A DNA stretch of 64,000 nucleotides from Bordetella genomosp. 8 (GCF_002119685.1 NZ_CP021108.1:4650001-4714000); one strand, 5' to 3'; counted from the stretch's first letter, positions 44,770 through 54,398 are shown. A program made the numbers and translations. The notes: generated by a model from the sequence alone, not told the origin.

Positions 44770-46773
44770 ATGTTTGAGAACCTAGACCTGCATAAGCTAT
44801 TACTCGGCCGCCTATCCCTGGAGGCGATCCCCTACCATGAACCGATCCTGCTGGTGACGTTCATCTTCGTGGCCATCGGCGGCATCGCGCTGCTCGGCGC
44901 GTTGACCTACTTCCGCGTCTGGGGCTACCTGTGGCGCGAGTGGTTCACCAGCATCGACCACAAGAAGATCGGCATCATGTACATCGTGCTGGCGATCATC
45001 ATGCTGCTGCGGGGCTTCGCCGACGCCATCATGATGCGGCTGCAGCAGGCGATTGCCTTCGGCGACGTCAGCGGCTATCTGCCACCGCACCACTACGACC
45101 AGATCTTCACGGCGCACGGCGTGATCATGATCTTCTTCGTGGCGATGCCGCTGGTCACGGGCCTGATGAACTACATCGTGCCGCTGCAGATCGGCGCGCG
45201 CGACGTGTCCTTTCCCTTCCTGAACAATTTCAGCTTCTGGATGACGGTGGGCGGCGCGGTGCTGGTGATGACCTCGCTGTTCGTCGGCGAATTCGCGCGC
45301 ACCGGCTGGCTGGCCTATCCGCCGCTGTCGGGCATCGAGCAGAGTCCGGACGTGGGGGTGGATTACTACATCTGGGGCCTGCAGGTCGCGGGGCTGGGGA
45401 CCTTGCTGTCAGGGATCAACCTGCTGGTGACCATCATCAAGATGCGCGCCCCGGGCATGACCATGATGAAGATGCCCATCTTCACGTGGACGTCTCTGTG
45501 CACCAACGTGCTGATCGTGGCTGCCTTCCCGATCCTGACCGCGGTGCTGGCGCTGCTGGCGCTGGACCGCTACGCCGGTACGAACTTCTTCACGAACGAC
45601 TTCGGCGGCAATCCGATGATGTACATCAACCTCATCTGGATCTGGGGCCATCCGGAGGTGTACATCCTGATCCTGCCGGCCTTCGGCGTGTTCTCGGAAG
45701 TCGTGTCCACCTATAGCGGCAAGCGCCTGTTCGGCTATGCGTCCATGGTGTACGCCACCGTCGTGATCACGGTGCTGTCCTACCTGGTGTGGCTGCACCA
45801 CTTCTTCACCATGGGATCGGGGGCGAGCGTCAACTCGTTCTTCGGCATCACCACGATGATCATCTCCATCCCGACCGGGGCGAAGATCTTCAACTGGCTG
45901 TTCACGATGTACCGCGGCCGCATCCGCCTCGACGTGCCGATGCTGTGGACGGTGGGCTTCATGGTGACCTTCGTCATCGGCGGCATGACCGGCGTCATGC
46001 TGGCCGTTCCCCCGGCCGACTTCGTGCTGCACAACAGCCTGTTCCTGATCGCTCACTTCCACAACGTAATCATCGGTGGCGTGCTGTTCGGCATGTTCGC
46101 GGCGATCAACTACTGGTTCCCCAAGGCCTTCGGCTTCAAGCTGGACGAATTCTGGGGCAAGTGCTCGTTCTGGTTCTGGCTGGTGGGCTTCTGGGTGGCC
46201 TTCACGCCGCTGTACGTGCTGGGCCTGATGGGCGTGACGCGCCGCATGAACCACTTCGACGATCCTTCGCTGCAGATCTGGTTCGTGATCGCCGCCATCG
46301 GCGCGGGCCTGATCGCGATCGGCATCGCCAGCTTCCTGATCCAGATCTACGTCAGCTTCCGCCGCCGCGAGCAACTGCGCGACGTGACGGGCGATCCCTG
46401 GAACGGCCGTACGCTGGAGTGGTCGACGTCGTCGCCCCCGCCCGCCTACAACTTCGCCTTCACCCCGCAGATCCATGAAGGCGATGCCTGGTGGCAGATG
46501 AAGCAGCGCGGCTCCGAGCGCCCCTTGCAAGGATTCATCCCGATCCACATGCCCAAGAACACGGCCGCCGGCGTAATCATCGCCGGACTGTGCACGGCAT
46601 TCGGTTTCGGCATGATCTGGCACATGTGGCTGCTGGTGATCGTTTCCTTCCTCGGCGCCATCGCCGCCGCGATCATCCACAGCTTCAACTACAAGCGCGA
46701 TTACTACATTCCCGCGGACGAAGTCGTTCGCACCGAGGCCGAGCGTACCCGTCTGCTAGCGAACCATGTCTAA
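44770..46773 (+). CDS. cyoB: Cytochrome bo3 quinol oxidase subunit I
   Basis: A 667-residue heme-copper oxidase core subunit with about 15 helices. Signatures: [12 protein letters not shown], the Cu-B region [17 protein letters not shown] with the His-Tyr cross-link pair, and [16 protein letters not shown] with heme ligands. It reduces oxygen to water and pumps protons. Its stop overlaps the cyoC start by eight bases. No cyoE (heme O synthase) follows within the window. Confidence 0.97.
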   Translation: MFENLDLHKLLLGRLSLEAIPYHEPILLVTFIFVAIGGIALLGALTYFRVWGYLWREWFTSIDHKKIGIMYIVLAIIMLLRGFADAIMMRLQQAIAFGDVSGYLPPHHYDQIFTAHGVIMIFFVAMPLVTGLMNYIVPLQIGARDVSFPFLNNFSFWMTVGGAVLVMTSLFVGEFARTGWLAYPPLSGIEQSPDVGVDYYIWGLQVAGLGTLLSGINLLVTIIKMRAPGMTMMKMPIFTWTSLCTNVLIVAAFPILTAVLALLALDRYAGTNFFTNDFGGNPMMYINLIWIWGHPEVYILILPAFGVFSEVVSTYSGKRLFGYASMVYATVVITVLSYLVWLHHFFTMGSGASVNSFFGITTMIISIPTGAKIFNWLFTMYRGRIRLDVPMLWTVGFMVTFVIGGMTGVMLAVPPADFVLHNSLFLIAHFHNVIIGGVLFGMFAAINYWFPKAFGFKLDEFWGKCSFWFWLVGFWVAFTPLYVLGLMGVTRRMNHFDDPSLQIWFVIAAIGAGLIAIGIASFLIQIYVSFRRREQLRDVTGDPWNGRTLEWSTSSPPPAYNFAFTPQIHEGDAWWQMKQRGSERPLQGFIPIHMPKNTAAGVIIAGLCTAFGFGMIWHMWLLVIVSFLGAIAAAIIHSFNYKRDYYIPADEVVRTEAERTRLLANHV

Positions 46774-47407
46774 AGCCACCGTCCTGACCCAACCTGGCGC
46801 CGCGGCTGCGCCGGAAAACCTCCGTTTCTATCTGACGGAGGAACACCATCCGAAGAACGGCACCCTGCTGGGCTTCTGGATTTACCTGATGAGCGATTGC
46901 CTCATCTTCGCGAGCCTGTTCGCGGTGTACGGCGTGCTGGGCCGCAGCTATGCGGCCGGCCCCTCGGGCGCGGACCTGTTCGACCTGCCGCTGGTGGCGC
47001 TGAACACGTCCATGCTGCTGCTGTCGTCCATCACCTATGGCTTCGCCATGCTGGAGATGAACCGCAACCGCGTGGGCGCCACGCAGATGTGGCTGCTGAT
47101 CACCGGCCTGTTCGGCGCCGCCTTCATCGGGCTCGAACTGTACGAATTCGCGCACCTGATCCACGAAGGCGCCGGCCCCGGCCGCAGCGCTTTCCTGTCG
47201 TCGTTCTTCACCCTGGTGGGTACGCACGGGCTGCACGTCACCAGCGGCATCATCTGGCTGATCACCCTGATGGTGCAGGTCGGCCGCCACGGCCTGACGT
47301 CGGCCAACAAGCGCCGCCTGATGTGCCTGTCGATGTTCTGGCACTTCCTGGACGTCGTCTGGATCGGCGTGTTCACCTTTGTCTACCTGATGGGAGTGCT
47401 GCCATGA
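46766..47407 (+). CDS. cyoC: Cytochrome bo3 quinol oxidase subunit III
   Basis: A 213-residue membrane subunit with five helices, as in CyoC rather than the seven of CoxC. Conserved blocks are [39 protein letters not shown] and [16 protein letters not shown], plus the terminal [17 protein letters not shown]. It stabilises the oxidase and the D-channel region. It overlaps cyoB by eight bases and cyoD by four (ATGA). Confidence 0.95.
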   Translation: MSKATVLTQPGAAAAPENLRFYLTEEHHPKNGTLLGFWIYLMSDCLIFASLFAVYGVLGRSYAAGPSGADLFDLPLVALNTSMLLLSSITYGFAMLEMNRNRVGATQMWLLITGLFGAAFIGLELYEFAHLIHEGAGPGRSAFLSSFFTLVGTHGLHVTSGIIWLITLMVQVGRHGLTSANKRRLMCLSMFWHFLDVVWIGVFTFVYLMGVLP

Positions 47408-47811
47408 GCACGCATAACGGTACGCTGGCCCATGGCGATCACGACCATGGCCACGATCATCACGACGACCACGATGACGGCGCCGCGCACGGCACCTTCA
47501 AGGGCTACATGACGGGCTTCGTCCTGTCGGTCATCCTGACGGCGATCCCGTTCTGGATCGTCATGGGCAAGGTGTTCGACCAGTCCAGCACGACGGCCAT
47601 GGTCATCCTGGGCCTGGCCGCGGTGCAGATCGTGGTTCACATGATCTACTTCCTGCACATGAATGCCCGCTCGGAAGGCGGCTGGACCATGCTGGCGCTG
47701 ATCTTCACCGTGGTCATCGTCGTCATCACGCTGGCCGGCTCGCTGTGGGTCATGTATCACCTGAACGTGAACATGATGCCGTCCATGACCGACATGAAGA
47801 ACATGCCGTAA
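47404..47811 (+). CDS. cyoD: Cytochrome bo3 quinol oxidase subunit IV, His-rich N-terminus
   Basis: A 135-residue subunit with three helices (about residues 39-58, 68-86 and 96-118). Typical is [20 protein letters not shown]. The N-terminal 30 residues are exceptionally rich in His and Asp ([17 protein letters not shown]), which is longer than in E. coli CyoD and could bind Cu, Zn or Fe. ATGA overlap with cyoC fixes the start. Confidence 0.94.
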   Translation: MSTHNGTLAHGDHDHGHDHHDDHDDGAAHGTFKGYMTGFVLSVILTAIPFWIVMGKVFDQSSTTAMVILGLAAVQIVVHMIYFLHMNARSEGGWTMLALIFTVVIVVITLAGSLWVMYHLNVNMMPSMTDMKNMP

Positions 47812-47813
47812 GG

Positions 47814-48698
47814 ATGACCGCCCCCCATGTGACCCTTCCGCCGGATGGCGAGCCCCCCCGCTCGCCGCATGGCCGGGGTCCGTCGCACACCGCCCTGCCC
47901 GACGCCGACACCGGCGGCGGGCGCCGCCCGGCAGTCCTGATCTGCATGGCGGTCGTGGCGGTGTTGCTTTTTGTGGGTTTCAGCGCGCTGGGTACCTGGC
48001 AGGTACAGCGGCGCGCCTGGAAGCTGGACCTGATCGCGCGCGTGGAGCAGCGCGTCCATGCCTCCGCGCAGCCGGCGCCGGGACCGCAACGCTGGCCCGC
48101 CATTACCGCCGACAGCGACGAATACCGCCATGTGTCCCTGACCGGACGCTACGACTACGGCAAGGAAACGCTTACCCAGGCCAGCACCGAACTGGGCAGC
48201 GGCTACTGGGTGATCACGCCCCTGATGCGGGACGACGGCACGACCGTGCTGATCAACCGCGGCTTCGTGCCGGGCGACCAGCGCGGCAACATCGCCCATC
48301 CAGAGGCGGCCGCGCGCGACGCCCTTACCGTCACCGGGCTGCTGCGCATCAGCGAGCCCGGCGGCGGATTCCTGCGCCATAACGACCCGGCCGGCAACCG
48401 CTGGTATTCGCGCGACGTGCAGGCCATCGCCGCGGCGCGCGGGCTGTCCGATACCGCGCCGTATTTCGTCGACGCGCAGGCGCCGGCGGCGGACGCGCCC
48501 GTGCCGGCCCCCGGCGGGCAGGCCGCGCGGGCCGTCGCACCCGACACCTGGCCACGCGCCGGCATGACCGTCATCGCCTTCCACAACAGCCACCTGGTGT
48601 ACGCGATCACCTGGTACGCCCTGGCCCTGATGGTGGCCGGCGCAGCCTTCTACACCGTGCGCGAAGAACGCCGCCAGCAGCGGACCCGCCGCCCATGA
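47814..48698 (+). CDS. SURF1 family oxidase assembly protein
   Basis: A 294-residue protein with two membrane helices, about residues 40-62 and near 268-288, flanking a periplasmic domain. SURF1 hallmarks: FSALGTWQVQRRAWKLDLI after the first helix, VSLTGRYDYGKETL, GYWVITPLM and TVLINRGFVP. SURF1 proteins assist heme insertion into heme-copper oxidases; a quinol-oxidase-specific type (Surf1q) is known in Paracoccus, and its place here directly after cyoD fits that. The stop overlaps the next gene as ATGA. Confidence 0.92.
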   Translation: MTAPHVTLPPDGEPPRSPHGRGPSHTALPDADTGGGRRPAVLICMAVVAVLLFVGFSALGTWQVQRRAWKLDLIARVEQRVHASAQPAPGPQRWPAITADSDEYRHVSLTGRYDYGKETLTQASTELGSGYWVITPLMRDDGTTVLINRGFVPGDQRGNIAHPEAAARDALTVTGLLRISEPGGGFLRHNDPAGNRWYSRDVQAIAAARGLSDTAPYFVDAQAPAADAPVPAPGGQAARAVAPDTWPRAGMTVIAFHNSHLVYAITWYALALMVAGAAFYTVREERRQQRTRRP

Positions 48699-50005
48699 TC
48701 CCCAGCGGCCGGCGCCGGCACGACACCACCGGCCACAAGAACATGCAGCAGCTGATCACGCTGCGCTGGATCGCCGTGCTGGGCCAGATCGCCACCATCT
48801 ACGTTGTCGTGATGGGTTTTGGCGTGCCGCTGCCGCTGAACTACATGGTGCCCGTCCTGGGCGGCCTGATCGCCTTCAACATCGTCGGCATGCTGCGCCT
48901 GCAGCTGGCTCCCGAAGTCAGCAATACCGAACTGCTGGTCGCGATGCTGGTGGACCTCGTCGCCCTGACCGCCCAGCTCTACCTCAGCGGCGGCGCCACC
49001 AATCCCTTCGTGTTCCTCTACCTGGTGCAGGTCACGCTCGGCGCCGTGCTCCTCAAGCCGTGGAGCACGTGGATGCTGGTCATCGTCACGACGCTGTGCT
49101 TCATGCTGCTGGCCGCCGCCGGCAGGCCATTGACGCTGCCGCTGGACCACGGCAACGGCCTGGCCAGCCTGTACGTGCAGGGCATGCTCATCTGCTTCGC
49201 GCTCAATGCATCGCTGCTGGTGGTGTTCATCACGCGCATCAACGGCAACCTGCGGGCGCGCGACGCCCACCTGGCCGACCTGCGCCAACGCGCGGCCGAG
49301 GAAGAACATATCGTCCGCATGGGACTGCTGGCTTCCGGCGCGGCGCATGAGCTGGGCACGCCGCTGGCGACCATGGCCGTCATCCTGGGAGATTGGCTCC
49401 ACATGAGGCCGTTCAAGGACGATCCGCAACTGCTGCAGGAAATCGGCGACATGCAGGCGTCCGTGGCGCGCTGCAAATCCATCGTGGGCGGCATCCTGCT
49501 GTCCGCCGGCGAAGCGCGCGGCGACGCGCCGGCCGAAACCACCGTCCATACGTTCCTGGACGAGCTGGTGGCGGAATGGCGCGCGACGCGCGGCTTCGAT
49601 GAACAACTGCGCTACGAAAACGGCTTCGGCCAGGACCTGCGCATCGTCTCGGACTCGGCGCTCAAGCAGATGATCTGCAACGTGCTGGACAATGCGCTGG
49701 AAGCGGCGCGCCGCGGGATCACCTTGCGCGTGGACCGCGAGGACGACGCGCTGGTGCTGGAAGTCACGGACGACGGGCCCGGATTCGCGCCGAGCATGCT
49801 GTCCAGCTTCGGCAAGCCCTACCAGTCCAGCAAGGGTCGGCCGGGTGGCGGGCTCGGGCTGTTCCTGGTGGTGAACGTGGCGCGTACCCTGGGGGGCGAG
49901 GTGTCCGCCGAAAACCGCGCCGAAGGCGGTGCGCGCGTCACGCTGCGGCTGCCGCTATCGGCGATTACCCTGGAAGAACAGGATGACACCACACCCGCTG
50001 CCTGA
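48695..50005 (+). CDS. regB: RegB/PrrB-type redox sensor histidine kinase
   Basis: A 436-residue membrane sensor kinase with about six N-terminal helices. It has the RegB quinone-binding motif GGATNPF (residues 99-105), the H-box SGAAHELGTPLATM with phosphorylated His 218, and a Cys (Cys 260 in ARCKSIVGG) about 40 residues further on, near the place of the redox-active Cys of Rhodobacter RegB. The ATPase domain shows the N-box, DDGPGFAP and GGGLGLFLV. It is translated with SURF1 (ATGA overlap), linking the sensor to the oxidase whose quinone pool it reads. Confidence 0.93.
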   Translation: MIPSGRRRHDTTGHKNMQQLITLRWIAVLGQIATIYVVVMGFGVPLPLNYMVPVLGGLIAFNIVGMLRLQLAPEVSNTELLVAMLVDLVALTAQLYLSGGATNPFVFLYLVQVTLGAVLLKPWSTWMLVIVTTLCFMLLAAAGRPLTLPLDHGNGLASLYVQGMLICFALNASLLVVFITRINGNLRARDAHLADLRQRAAEEEHIVRMGLLASGAAHELGTPLATMAVILGDWLHMRPFKDDPQLLQEIGDMQASVARCKSIVGGILLSAGEARGDAPAETTVHTFLDELVAEWRATRGFDEQLRYENGFGQDLRIVSDSALKQMICNVLDNALEAARRGITLRVDREDDALVLEVTDDGPGFAPSMLSSFGKPYQSSKGRPGGGLGLFLVVNVARTLGGEVSAENRAEGGARVTLRLPLSAITLEEQDDTTPAA

Positions 50006-50570
50006 AGACGCCGACGACGGCGGGTCCGCGGCGCAGGCCACGGAGCGGCTGCTGGTCATCGTCGAGGACGACGAGACCTTTGCCCGTACCCTGGGCCGCT
50101 CGTTCGAACGGCGCGGCTACCGCGTGCTGCACGCCACCGGGCTGGAAAGCCTGCAGGCCTTGCTGCCGGACCATCAACCCGGCTATGCGGTGATCGACCT
50201 GAAGCTCAAGGGCGACGCATCGGGGCTGGCCTGCGTGCAGGCGCTGCATGCGCATCACCCACAGACCATCATCGTGGTGCTGACGGGTTATGCCAGCATT
50301 GCCACGGCGGTGGAGGCGATCAAGCTGGGCGCGCGCCACTACCTGGCCAAGCCGTCGAATACGGACGATATCGAACAGGCTTTCGGACGGGATGCCGGTG
50401 ATATCGAAACCGAATTGAGCGATCGCCCCACGTCCATCAAGACGCTGGAATGGGAGCGGATACACGAAACCCTGGCGGAGACGGGCTTCAATATCTCGGA
50501 GACCGCGCGTCGCCTGGGCATGCACCGGCGCACCCTGGCGCGCAAGCTCGAAAAACAGCGGGTGAAGTGA
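49983..50570 (+). CDS. regA: RegA/PrrA-type response regulator
   Basis: A 195-residue response regulator: receiver domain with phosphorylated Asp 72 (YAVIDLKLKG), followed by a short linker and a Fis-type helix-turn-helix (FNISETARRLGMHRRTLARKL) highly conserved in RegA proteins. The acidic pair is VEDDE and the Lys is in LAKPS. It overlaps the kinase gene by 23 bases; GAAGAACAGG precedes ATG 49983. It probably controls oxidases and other energy genes in response to the quinone redox state. Confidence 0.94.
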   Translation: MTPHPLPEDADDGGSAAQATERLLVIVEDDETFARTLGRSFERRGYRVLHATGLESLQALLPDHQPGYAVIDLKLKGDASGLACVQALHAHHPQTIIVVLTGYASIATAVEAIKLGARHYLAKPSNTDDIEQAFGRDAGDIETELSDRPTSIKTLEWERIHETLAETGFNISETARRLGMHRRTLARKLEKQRVK

Positions 50571-50635
50571 TCCGCGCGGCGTGTCCACGCGGCCGTATCC
50601 ACGCGGCCGTATCCATGCAGCCACATCCGCGCGGA

Positions 50636-51604
50636 TCAGTGCGTCAGGCCGTCTCCCAGCCAGCGCCGCTTGTCCCGCAGCGGGGCCGAGCCGAACAGGC
50701 GGCTGTACTCGCGGCTGAACTGCGACGGGCTTTCATACCCCACCTGGTGCGCGACCACCGCCACGTCGGCGTCGCTGGTGAACATCAACCGGCGGGCTTC
50801 CTGCAGGCGCAACTGCTTCTGGAACTGCAACGGGCTCATGGCCGTGACGGCCTTGAAATGATGATGGAAAGACGACGCGCTCATATGCGCATGGCGCGCG
50901 AGTTCCTCGACCCGCAACGGACGCACGTAATGCTCACGCAGCAAGCGTATGGCCCTCGCGATACGCTGCGTATGGCTGTCCTTCTGCACCAGCTGGCGCA
51001 ACATCGCCCCCTGTCCGTTCATCAGCAGGCGATAGAATATCTCGCGCTTGATCATGGGCGCGAGCACCGGAATATCCACGGGCGCATCCAGCAGACGCAG
51101 CAGGCGCAGCAGGCCGTCCAGCAAGGTGTCGCCCAGGCGGTTGACGTACAGGCCCCGGCTGACCTCCGGCTGTGATTCGGGCGGCGGACCCACCTCACGG
51201 ATCAAGGCGTCTATCACTTCGACGTCCAGGTCCAGCCGCAGGCCCAGATAGGGCTCGGTCGGGCTGCCCACGGTCACCTTGCCTATCACCGGCAGATCCA
51301 CCGAGGACACCAGGTAATGCAGGGGGTCGTATTCATAGACCTCGTCGCCCACCAGCAGGCGCTTGGATCCTTGCGCGATCGCCGCGAAGATCGGCAGCTG
51401 CAGCGCGTGCTGGTGGCCCCGCGTGCTCGTCAGCCGGTGCAGATGCAGCCCAGGCACCGCCGTGACCATGGAGCCTTCCAGCGTACCGGTCAGGCGGATC
51501 AGCCGGTCCAGCAATTCGCGGCGCGGCGCGTCGAAGGCCGCGTCCGGATCGTCCAGCGCCGGCGCGGCTTGCAAAGAGGAATCGGGTATCTCGTTCAGGC
51601 CCAT
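50636..51604 (-). CDS. AraC family regulator with AraC_N domain
   Basis: A 322-residue regulator. The N-terminal AraC_N domain is recognisable from LPIFAAIAQGSKRLLVGDEV and YEYDPLHYLVSSVDLPVIG; the C-terminal two helix-turn-helix motifs are VEELARHAHMSASSFHHHFK and ADVAVVAHQVGYESPSQFSREYSRLFG. This type is typically paired with a divergent oxidoreductase, and here an aldo/keto reductase gene starts 230 bases away on the other strand. The inducer is unknown. Confidence 0.93.
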   Translation of the reverse strand: MGLNEIPDSSLQAAPALDDPDAAFDAPRRELLDRLIRLTGTLEGSMVTAVPGLHLHRLTSTRGHQHALQLPIFAAIAQGSKRLLVGDEVYEYDPLHYLVSSVDLPVIGKVTVGSPTEPYLGLRLDLDVEVIDALIREVGPPPESQPEVSRGLYVNRLGDTLLDGLLRLLRLLDAPVDIPVLAPMIKREIFYRLLMNGQGAMLRQLVQKDSHTQRIARAIRLLREHYVRPLRVEELARHAHMSASSFHHHFKAVTAMSPLQFQKQLRLQEARRLMFTSDADVAVVAHQVGYESPSQFSREYSRLFGSAPLRDKRRWLGDGLTH

Positions 51605-51834
51605 GGTTCACCGAATCGGAGGGCGGTCCCCGGGATATTGCCTCGCGGACGCGCGGAATTTTATGCAATGAAAGAATAGCGCCAGTTTCCTGTCAGAAGC
51701 GCAGCGTCCCCACTGGCGCCATGGATCACTGGAGGATTAGGCAGTAATCGAACAGGATCGAGCACATGACTCACGTACCGCGCGCGCATACTGCGCCGGT
51801 TTATCCGTGAGCGATCAACGATCAGGAGCATCCC

Positions 51835-52887
51835 ATGCGCTACAACAAACTTGGCAATACCGGCTTATTCGTGTCTGAACTGTGCCTGGGCACCATGACG
51901 TTCGGCGGTGAAGACGGCACCCAGTGGGGACAAATCGGCAGCCTGGAGCAAAACGAGGTCGACAAGCTGGTCGGCGCCGCCCTGGACGCCGGGATCAACT
52001 TCATCGATACCGCCAACGTCTACTCGGGCGGGCGTTCCGAGACCCTGACGGGCCAGGCGCTGCGCAATCTGAATGTGCCGCGCGAAAACGTGGTGGTCGC
52101 CTCGAAGGTCATGGGCGAAACCGGCACCCGCGGCGTCAATTCGCGCGGCCTGTCGCGGTATCACATCATGGAGAGCGTCAAGGCCTCGCTCAAGCGCATG
52201 CAACTGGACCATCTGGACCTGTACCAGGTGCACGGCTTCGATCCGGCCACGCCGATCGAGGAAACGCTGCGCGCACTGGACACCCTGGTGCAACATGGCC
52301 ATGTCCGCTATATCGGCGTGTCCAACTGGGCCGCCTGGCAGATCATGAAGGCGCTGGGCATTTCGGAACGGTTGGGACTGGCCCGCTTCGAATCGCTGCA
52401 GGCGTACTACACGATCGCCGGCCGCGACCTCGAGCGCGAAATCGTGCCCCTGCTGCGCGGCGAAGGCGTCGGCCTGATGGTCTGGAGTCCGTTGGCGGGC
52501 GGCCTGTTGAGCGGCAAGTATGCCCGCGACAAGCAAGGCGAGAAAGGCGACCGCCGCACCAATTTCGACTTTCCGCCCGTCAACCGCGACCGCGTCTTCG
52601 ACTGCGTCGATGCGATGCGCGCCATCGCGGATGCGCACAAGGCATCGGTGGCGCAGATCGCGCTGGCCTGGCTGCTGCATCAGCCGGCGGTCACGACAGC
52701 GATCGTGGGCGCCAAACGTATCGAGCAGTTGCATGACAATATCGGCGCGGTCGACATCAGGCTGGATGACAAGGAGCTGGCCACGCTGGCCGAGGTCAGC
52801 GCCCTGCCGTCAGAGTATCCGGGCTGGATGCTCGAACGTCAGGGCGGTGTCCGCCGTCATCTGATGGAATATGGCACCCTGGGCTGA
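51835..52887 (+). CDS. Aldo/keto reductase
   Basis: A 350-residue TIM-barrel reductase using NADPH. Catalytic tetrad residues are visible: Asp and Tyr in FIDTANVYSGG, Lys in VVASKVMG and His in LYQVHGF. The C-terminal nucleotide-binding segment is VGAKRIEQLHDNIGA. AGGAG lies seven bases before the ATG. The divergent AraC regulator probably controls it. Substrates of this subgroup are various aldehydes, often reactive ones; the exact one is unknown. Confidence 0.94.
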   Translation: MRYNKLGNTGLFVSELCLGTMTFGGEDGTQWGQIGSLEQNEVDKLVGAALDAGINFIDTANVYSGGRSETLTGQALRNLNVPRENVVVASKVMGETGTRGVNSRGLSRYHIMESVKASLKRMQLDHLDLYQVHGFDPATPIEETLRALDTLVQHGHVRYIGVSNWAAWQIMKALGISERLGLARFESLQAYYTIAGRDLEREIVPLLRGEGVGLMVWSPLAGGLLSGKYARDKQGEKGDRRTNFDFPPVNRDRVFDCVDAMRAIADAHKASVAQIALAWLLHQPAVTTAIVGAKRIEQLHDNIGAVDIRLDDKELATLAEVSALPSEYPGWMLERQGGVRRHLMEYGTLG

Positions 52888-52922
52888 ACGTGCGCAGGCC
52901 CGGAGACATCAGGGCATTGAGT

Positions 52923-52950
52923 AAAACGCGCCGCCCCTGGCGGCGGCGCG
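52923..52950 (-). terminator. Terminator of the 82-residue gene
   Basis: On the minus strand CGCGCCGCC (from 52950) pairs perfectly with GGCGGCGCG around a six-base loop, followed by TTTT at 52926-52923. It also separates this gene from the convergent aldo/keto reductase. Confidence 0.75.
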
Positions 52951-52965
52951 GCCAACCGGCGCGAA

Positions 52966-53214
52966 TCAATACACGGCGACCGCCGGCGGCGTCACCACGG
53001 ATATCCGCTGCTCCGTCTTGTACCGCTCGAGCGCCTGCATCCCGGCCGCCGCGGCCTCGGACGCAGATTCGCAGGCTTCGTCGCTGATCACCAGCGTGCC
53101 TTTGCCTTGCTCTTTCGATAGCGCGAGATAGATATACCAGCCATATCCCGACGCGGACTCGTCCACGTCCAGCGTCAGGCGGTATCCCTCACCTATCGTC
53201 ATATACAGTTCCAT
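52966..53214 (-). CDS. Small protein of unknown function
   Basis: An 82-residue protein I do not recognise. The start is well marked (AAAGGGGAGAAC before ATG 53214), and a good terminator follows the gene, so it is likely expressed alone. The sequence MELYMTIGEGYRLTLDVDES begins a predicted beta-rich part; the C-terminal half has a helix rich in Ala and Glu (SASEAAAAGMQALERYKTEQ). No signal peptide, membrane segment or Cys cluster. A palindrome lies 95 bases upstream. Confidence 0.65.
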   Translation of the reverse strand: MELYMTIGEGYRLTLDVDESASGYGWYIYLALSKEQGKGTLVISDEACESASEAAAAGMQALERYKTEQRISVVTPPAVAVY

Positions 53215-53308
53215 GTTCTCCCCTTTTCGCAATGCATTTCTATAGCATGCGCGCGCCTTCGGCCGGAACCGCGAAACTCCCCTATTGACTTGCGGAACGA
53301 CGTGTACT

Positions 53309-53321
53309 CGTATCCGATACG
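53309..53321. promoter_or_regulatory. Short palindrome CGTATC-C-GATACG
   Basis: A perfect 13-base palindrome in the gene-free region between a small unknown gene and the terminator at 53521. Its form is operator-like, but no regulator can be assigned. Confidence 0.3.
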
Positions 53322-53520
53322 CGTGCGCTAGAGTCCGTCTCCGATGTCTTGTTGTCAAGCGATCACCAATTTGACGTCACCCCAGCCGATACTGATTTTT
53401 CGTTTTCTTTCGAAACAATCGCGTGCGCCCGGATGAGCGCAAGGATGGTAGCGTTGTTCGTCGTCGTGAATTATCGGCTTTGCCCCTGGTAAGGATCGGC
53501 GACCACACGTGCTTGTTTTC

Positions 53521-53545
53521 GCCACGGCTCCGGCCGTGGCTTTTT
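53521..53545 (+). terminator. Strong intrinsic terminator without an upstream gene
   Basis: GCCACGGC (53521-53528), loop TCCG, GCCGTGGC (53533-53540), then five T residues. The stem is perfect and the T-run is on the plus strand only. No plus-strand gene lies within the 540 bases before it. Confidence 0.8.
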
Positions 53546-53756
53546 CATTTATGTTGCGCGTCATTTGCAACTAGTCGCAATAAGTAGCCGTTCTGCAACG
53601 ACCGGCCAGTGGCCTGCGTGCCACGACCACCCCTCCCTACTTATACTTTGCCGCGCTCTACCCCAGGGCCGGCGCCGGCCGGCGCGCCCGCCGATTGCGC
53701 CGCGGCCGCGCGCGCTGGCGCAGCCCGGAATTACCGCGATCGAAGATGAGGTTCAA

Positions 53757-54398
53757 GTGCAAAGAGTAGGAAGCGTCGTGATCGTCGACGATCACCCCAT
53801 GATCCGCTTCGCGGTCAGGACGATACTGGAGCAAAGCGGCTGGGACGTCGTGGCGGAAGTGGCCACGGGCGTGGATGCATTGACCGCCGCGCGCGAACAC
53901 CGCCCGGACCTGATCGTGCTGGATATCGGCATACCCAAAATGGACGGGCTGATGGTGATCAGCCGCCTGCGCGCGGACGGCCGCGACCACAAACCTGGCA
54001 TCGTGGTGCTGACGGCGCAGAATCCGGATCACCTGGCCGCGCGCTGCCTGCACGCGGGGGCCTCCGGTTTCGTATACAAGGGCAAGGAACTGCAGGAACT
54101 TGTCAGCGCCGCCAAGGCCGTGCTGCAGGGCAACACCTATTTCCCGACGGTGGCGCTGCACCCCAGCGGCGAACGCGGCACGGCGATGAGCGAAGCCGCG
54201 CTGATCGAACAGCTCTCCGATCGCGAACTGGTAGTGCTGCAGCACCTGGCGCGTGGCGCATTGAACAAGACCATAGCCGCCACGCTGATGCTCAGCGAGA
54301 AAACCGTCAGCACGTACAAGAGCCGGCTGCAGGAAAAACTGAACGCCGCCACGCTGCTCGAACTTACCGATATCGCCAGGCGCAACGGCCTGGTGTGA
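53757..54398 (+). CDS. BvgA-like NarL-family response regulator
   Basis: A 213-residue response regulator strikingly similar to Bordetella BvgA along its whole length: IVDDHPMIRFAVRTILEQSG at the start, phosphorylated Asp 56 in VLDIGIPKMDG, GASGFVYKGKELQELVSAAK, the segment NTYFPTV and the LuxR-type helix-turn-helix with TIAATLMLSEKTVSTYKSRL. It differs enough to be a paralogue. The start is taken as GTG 53757 because GAGG lies five to six bases before it; the frame is open further upstream without a good ATG. Followed four bases later by a BvgS-like kinase gene. In Bordetella the BvgAS system controls virulence; targets of this pair are unknown. Confidence 0.9.
   Translation: MQRVGSVVIVDDHPMIRFAVRTILEQSGWDVVAEVATGVDALTAAREHRPDLIVLDIGIPKMDGLMVISRLRADGRDHKPGIVVLTAQNPDHLAARCLHAGASGFVYKGKELQELVSAAKAVLQGNTYFPTVALHPSGERGTAMSEAALIEQLSDRELVVLQHLARGALNKTIAATLMLSEKTVSTYKSRLQEKLNAATLLELTDIARRNGLV

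Larger units (their letters stand above)
53215..53756. other. Gene-free 542-base region, possible sRNA
   Basis: No credible protein gene is present; short minus-strand frames lack ribosome binding sites. The region holds a small palindrome (53309-53321) and a strong plus-strand terminator (53521-53545) with no gene before it. It precedes the BvgA-like regulator by about 210 bases. A small RNA ending at 53545 is plausible. Confidence 0.45.

Noticed and set aside
33660..53500. The 11-mer TAAGGATCGGC occurs in both gene-free regions (33660 and 53490)
   Set aside because: Repeats of this length are expected by chance in a 64-kb window, and the flanking sequences do not align.
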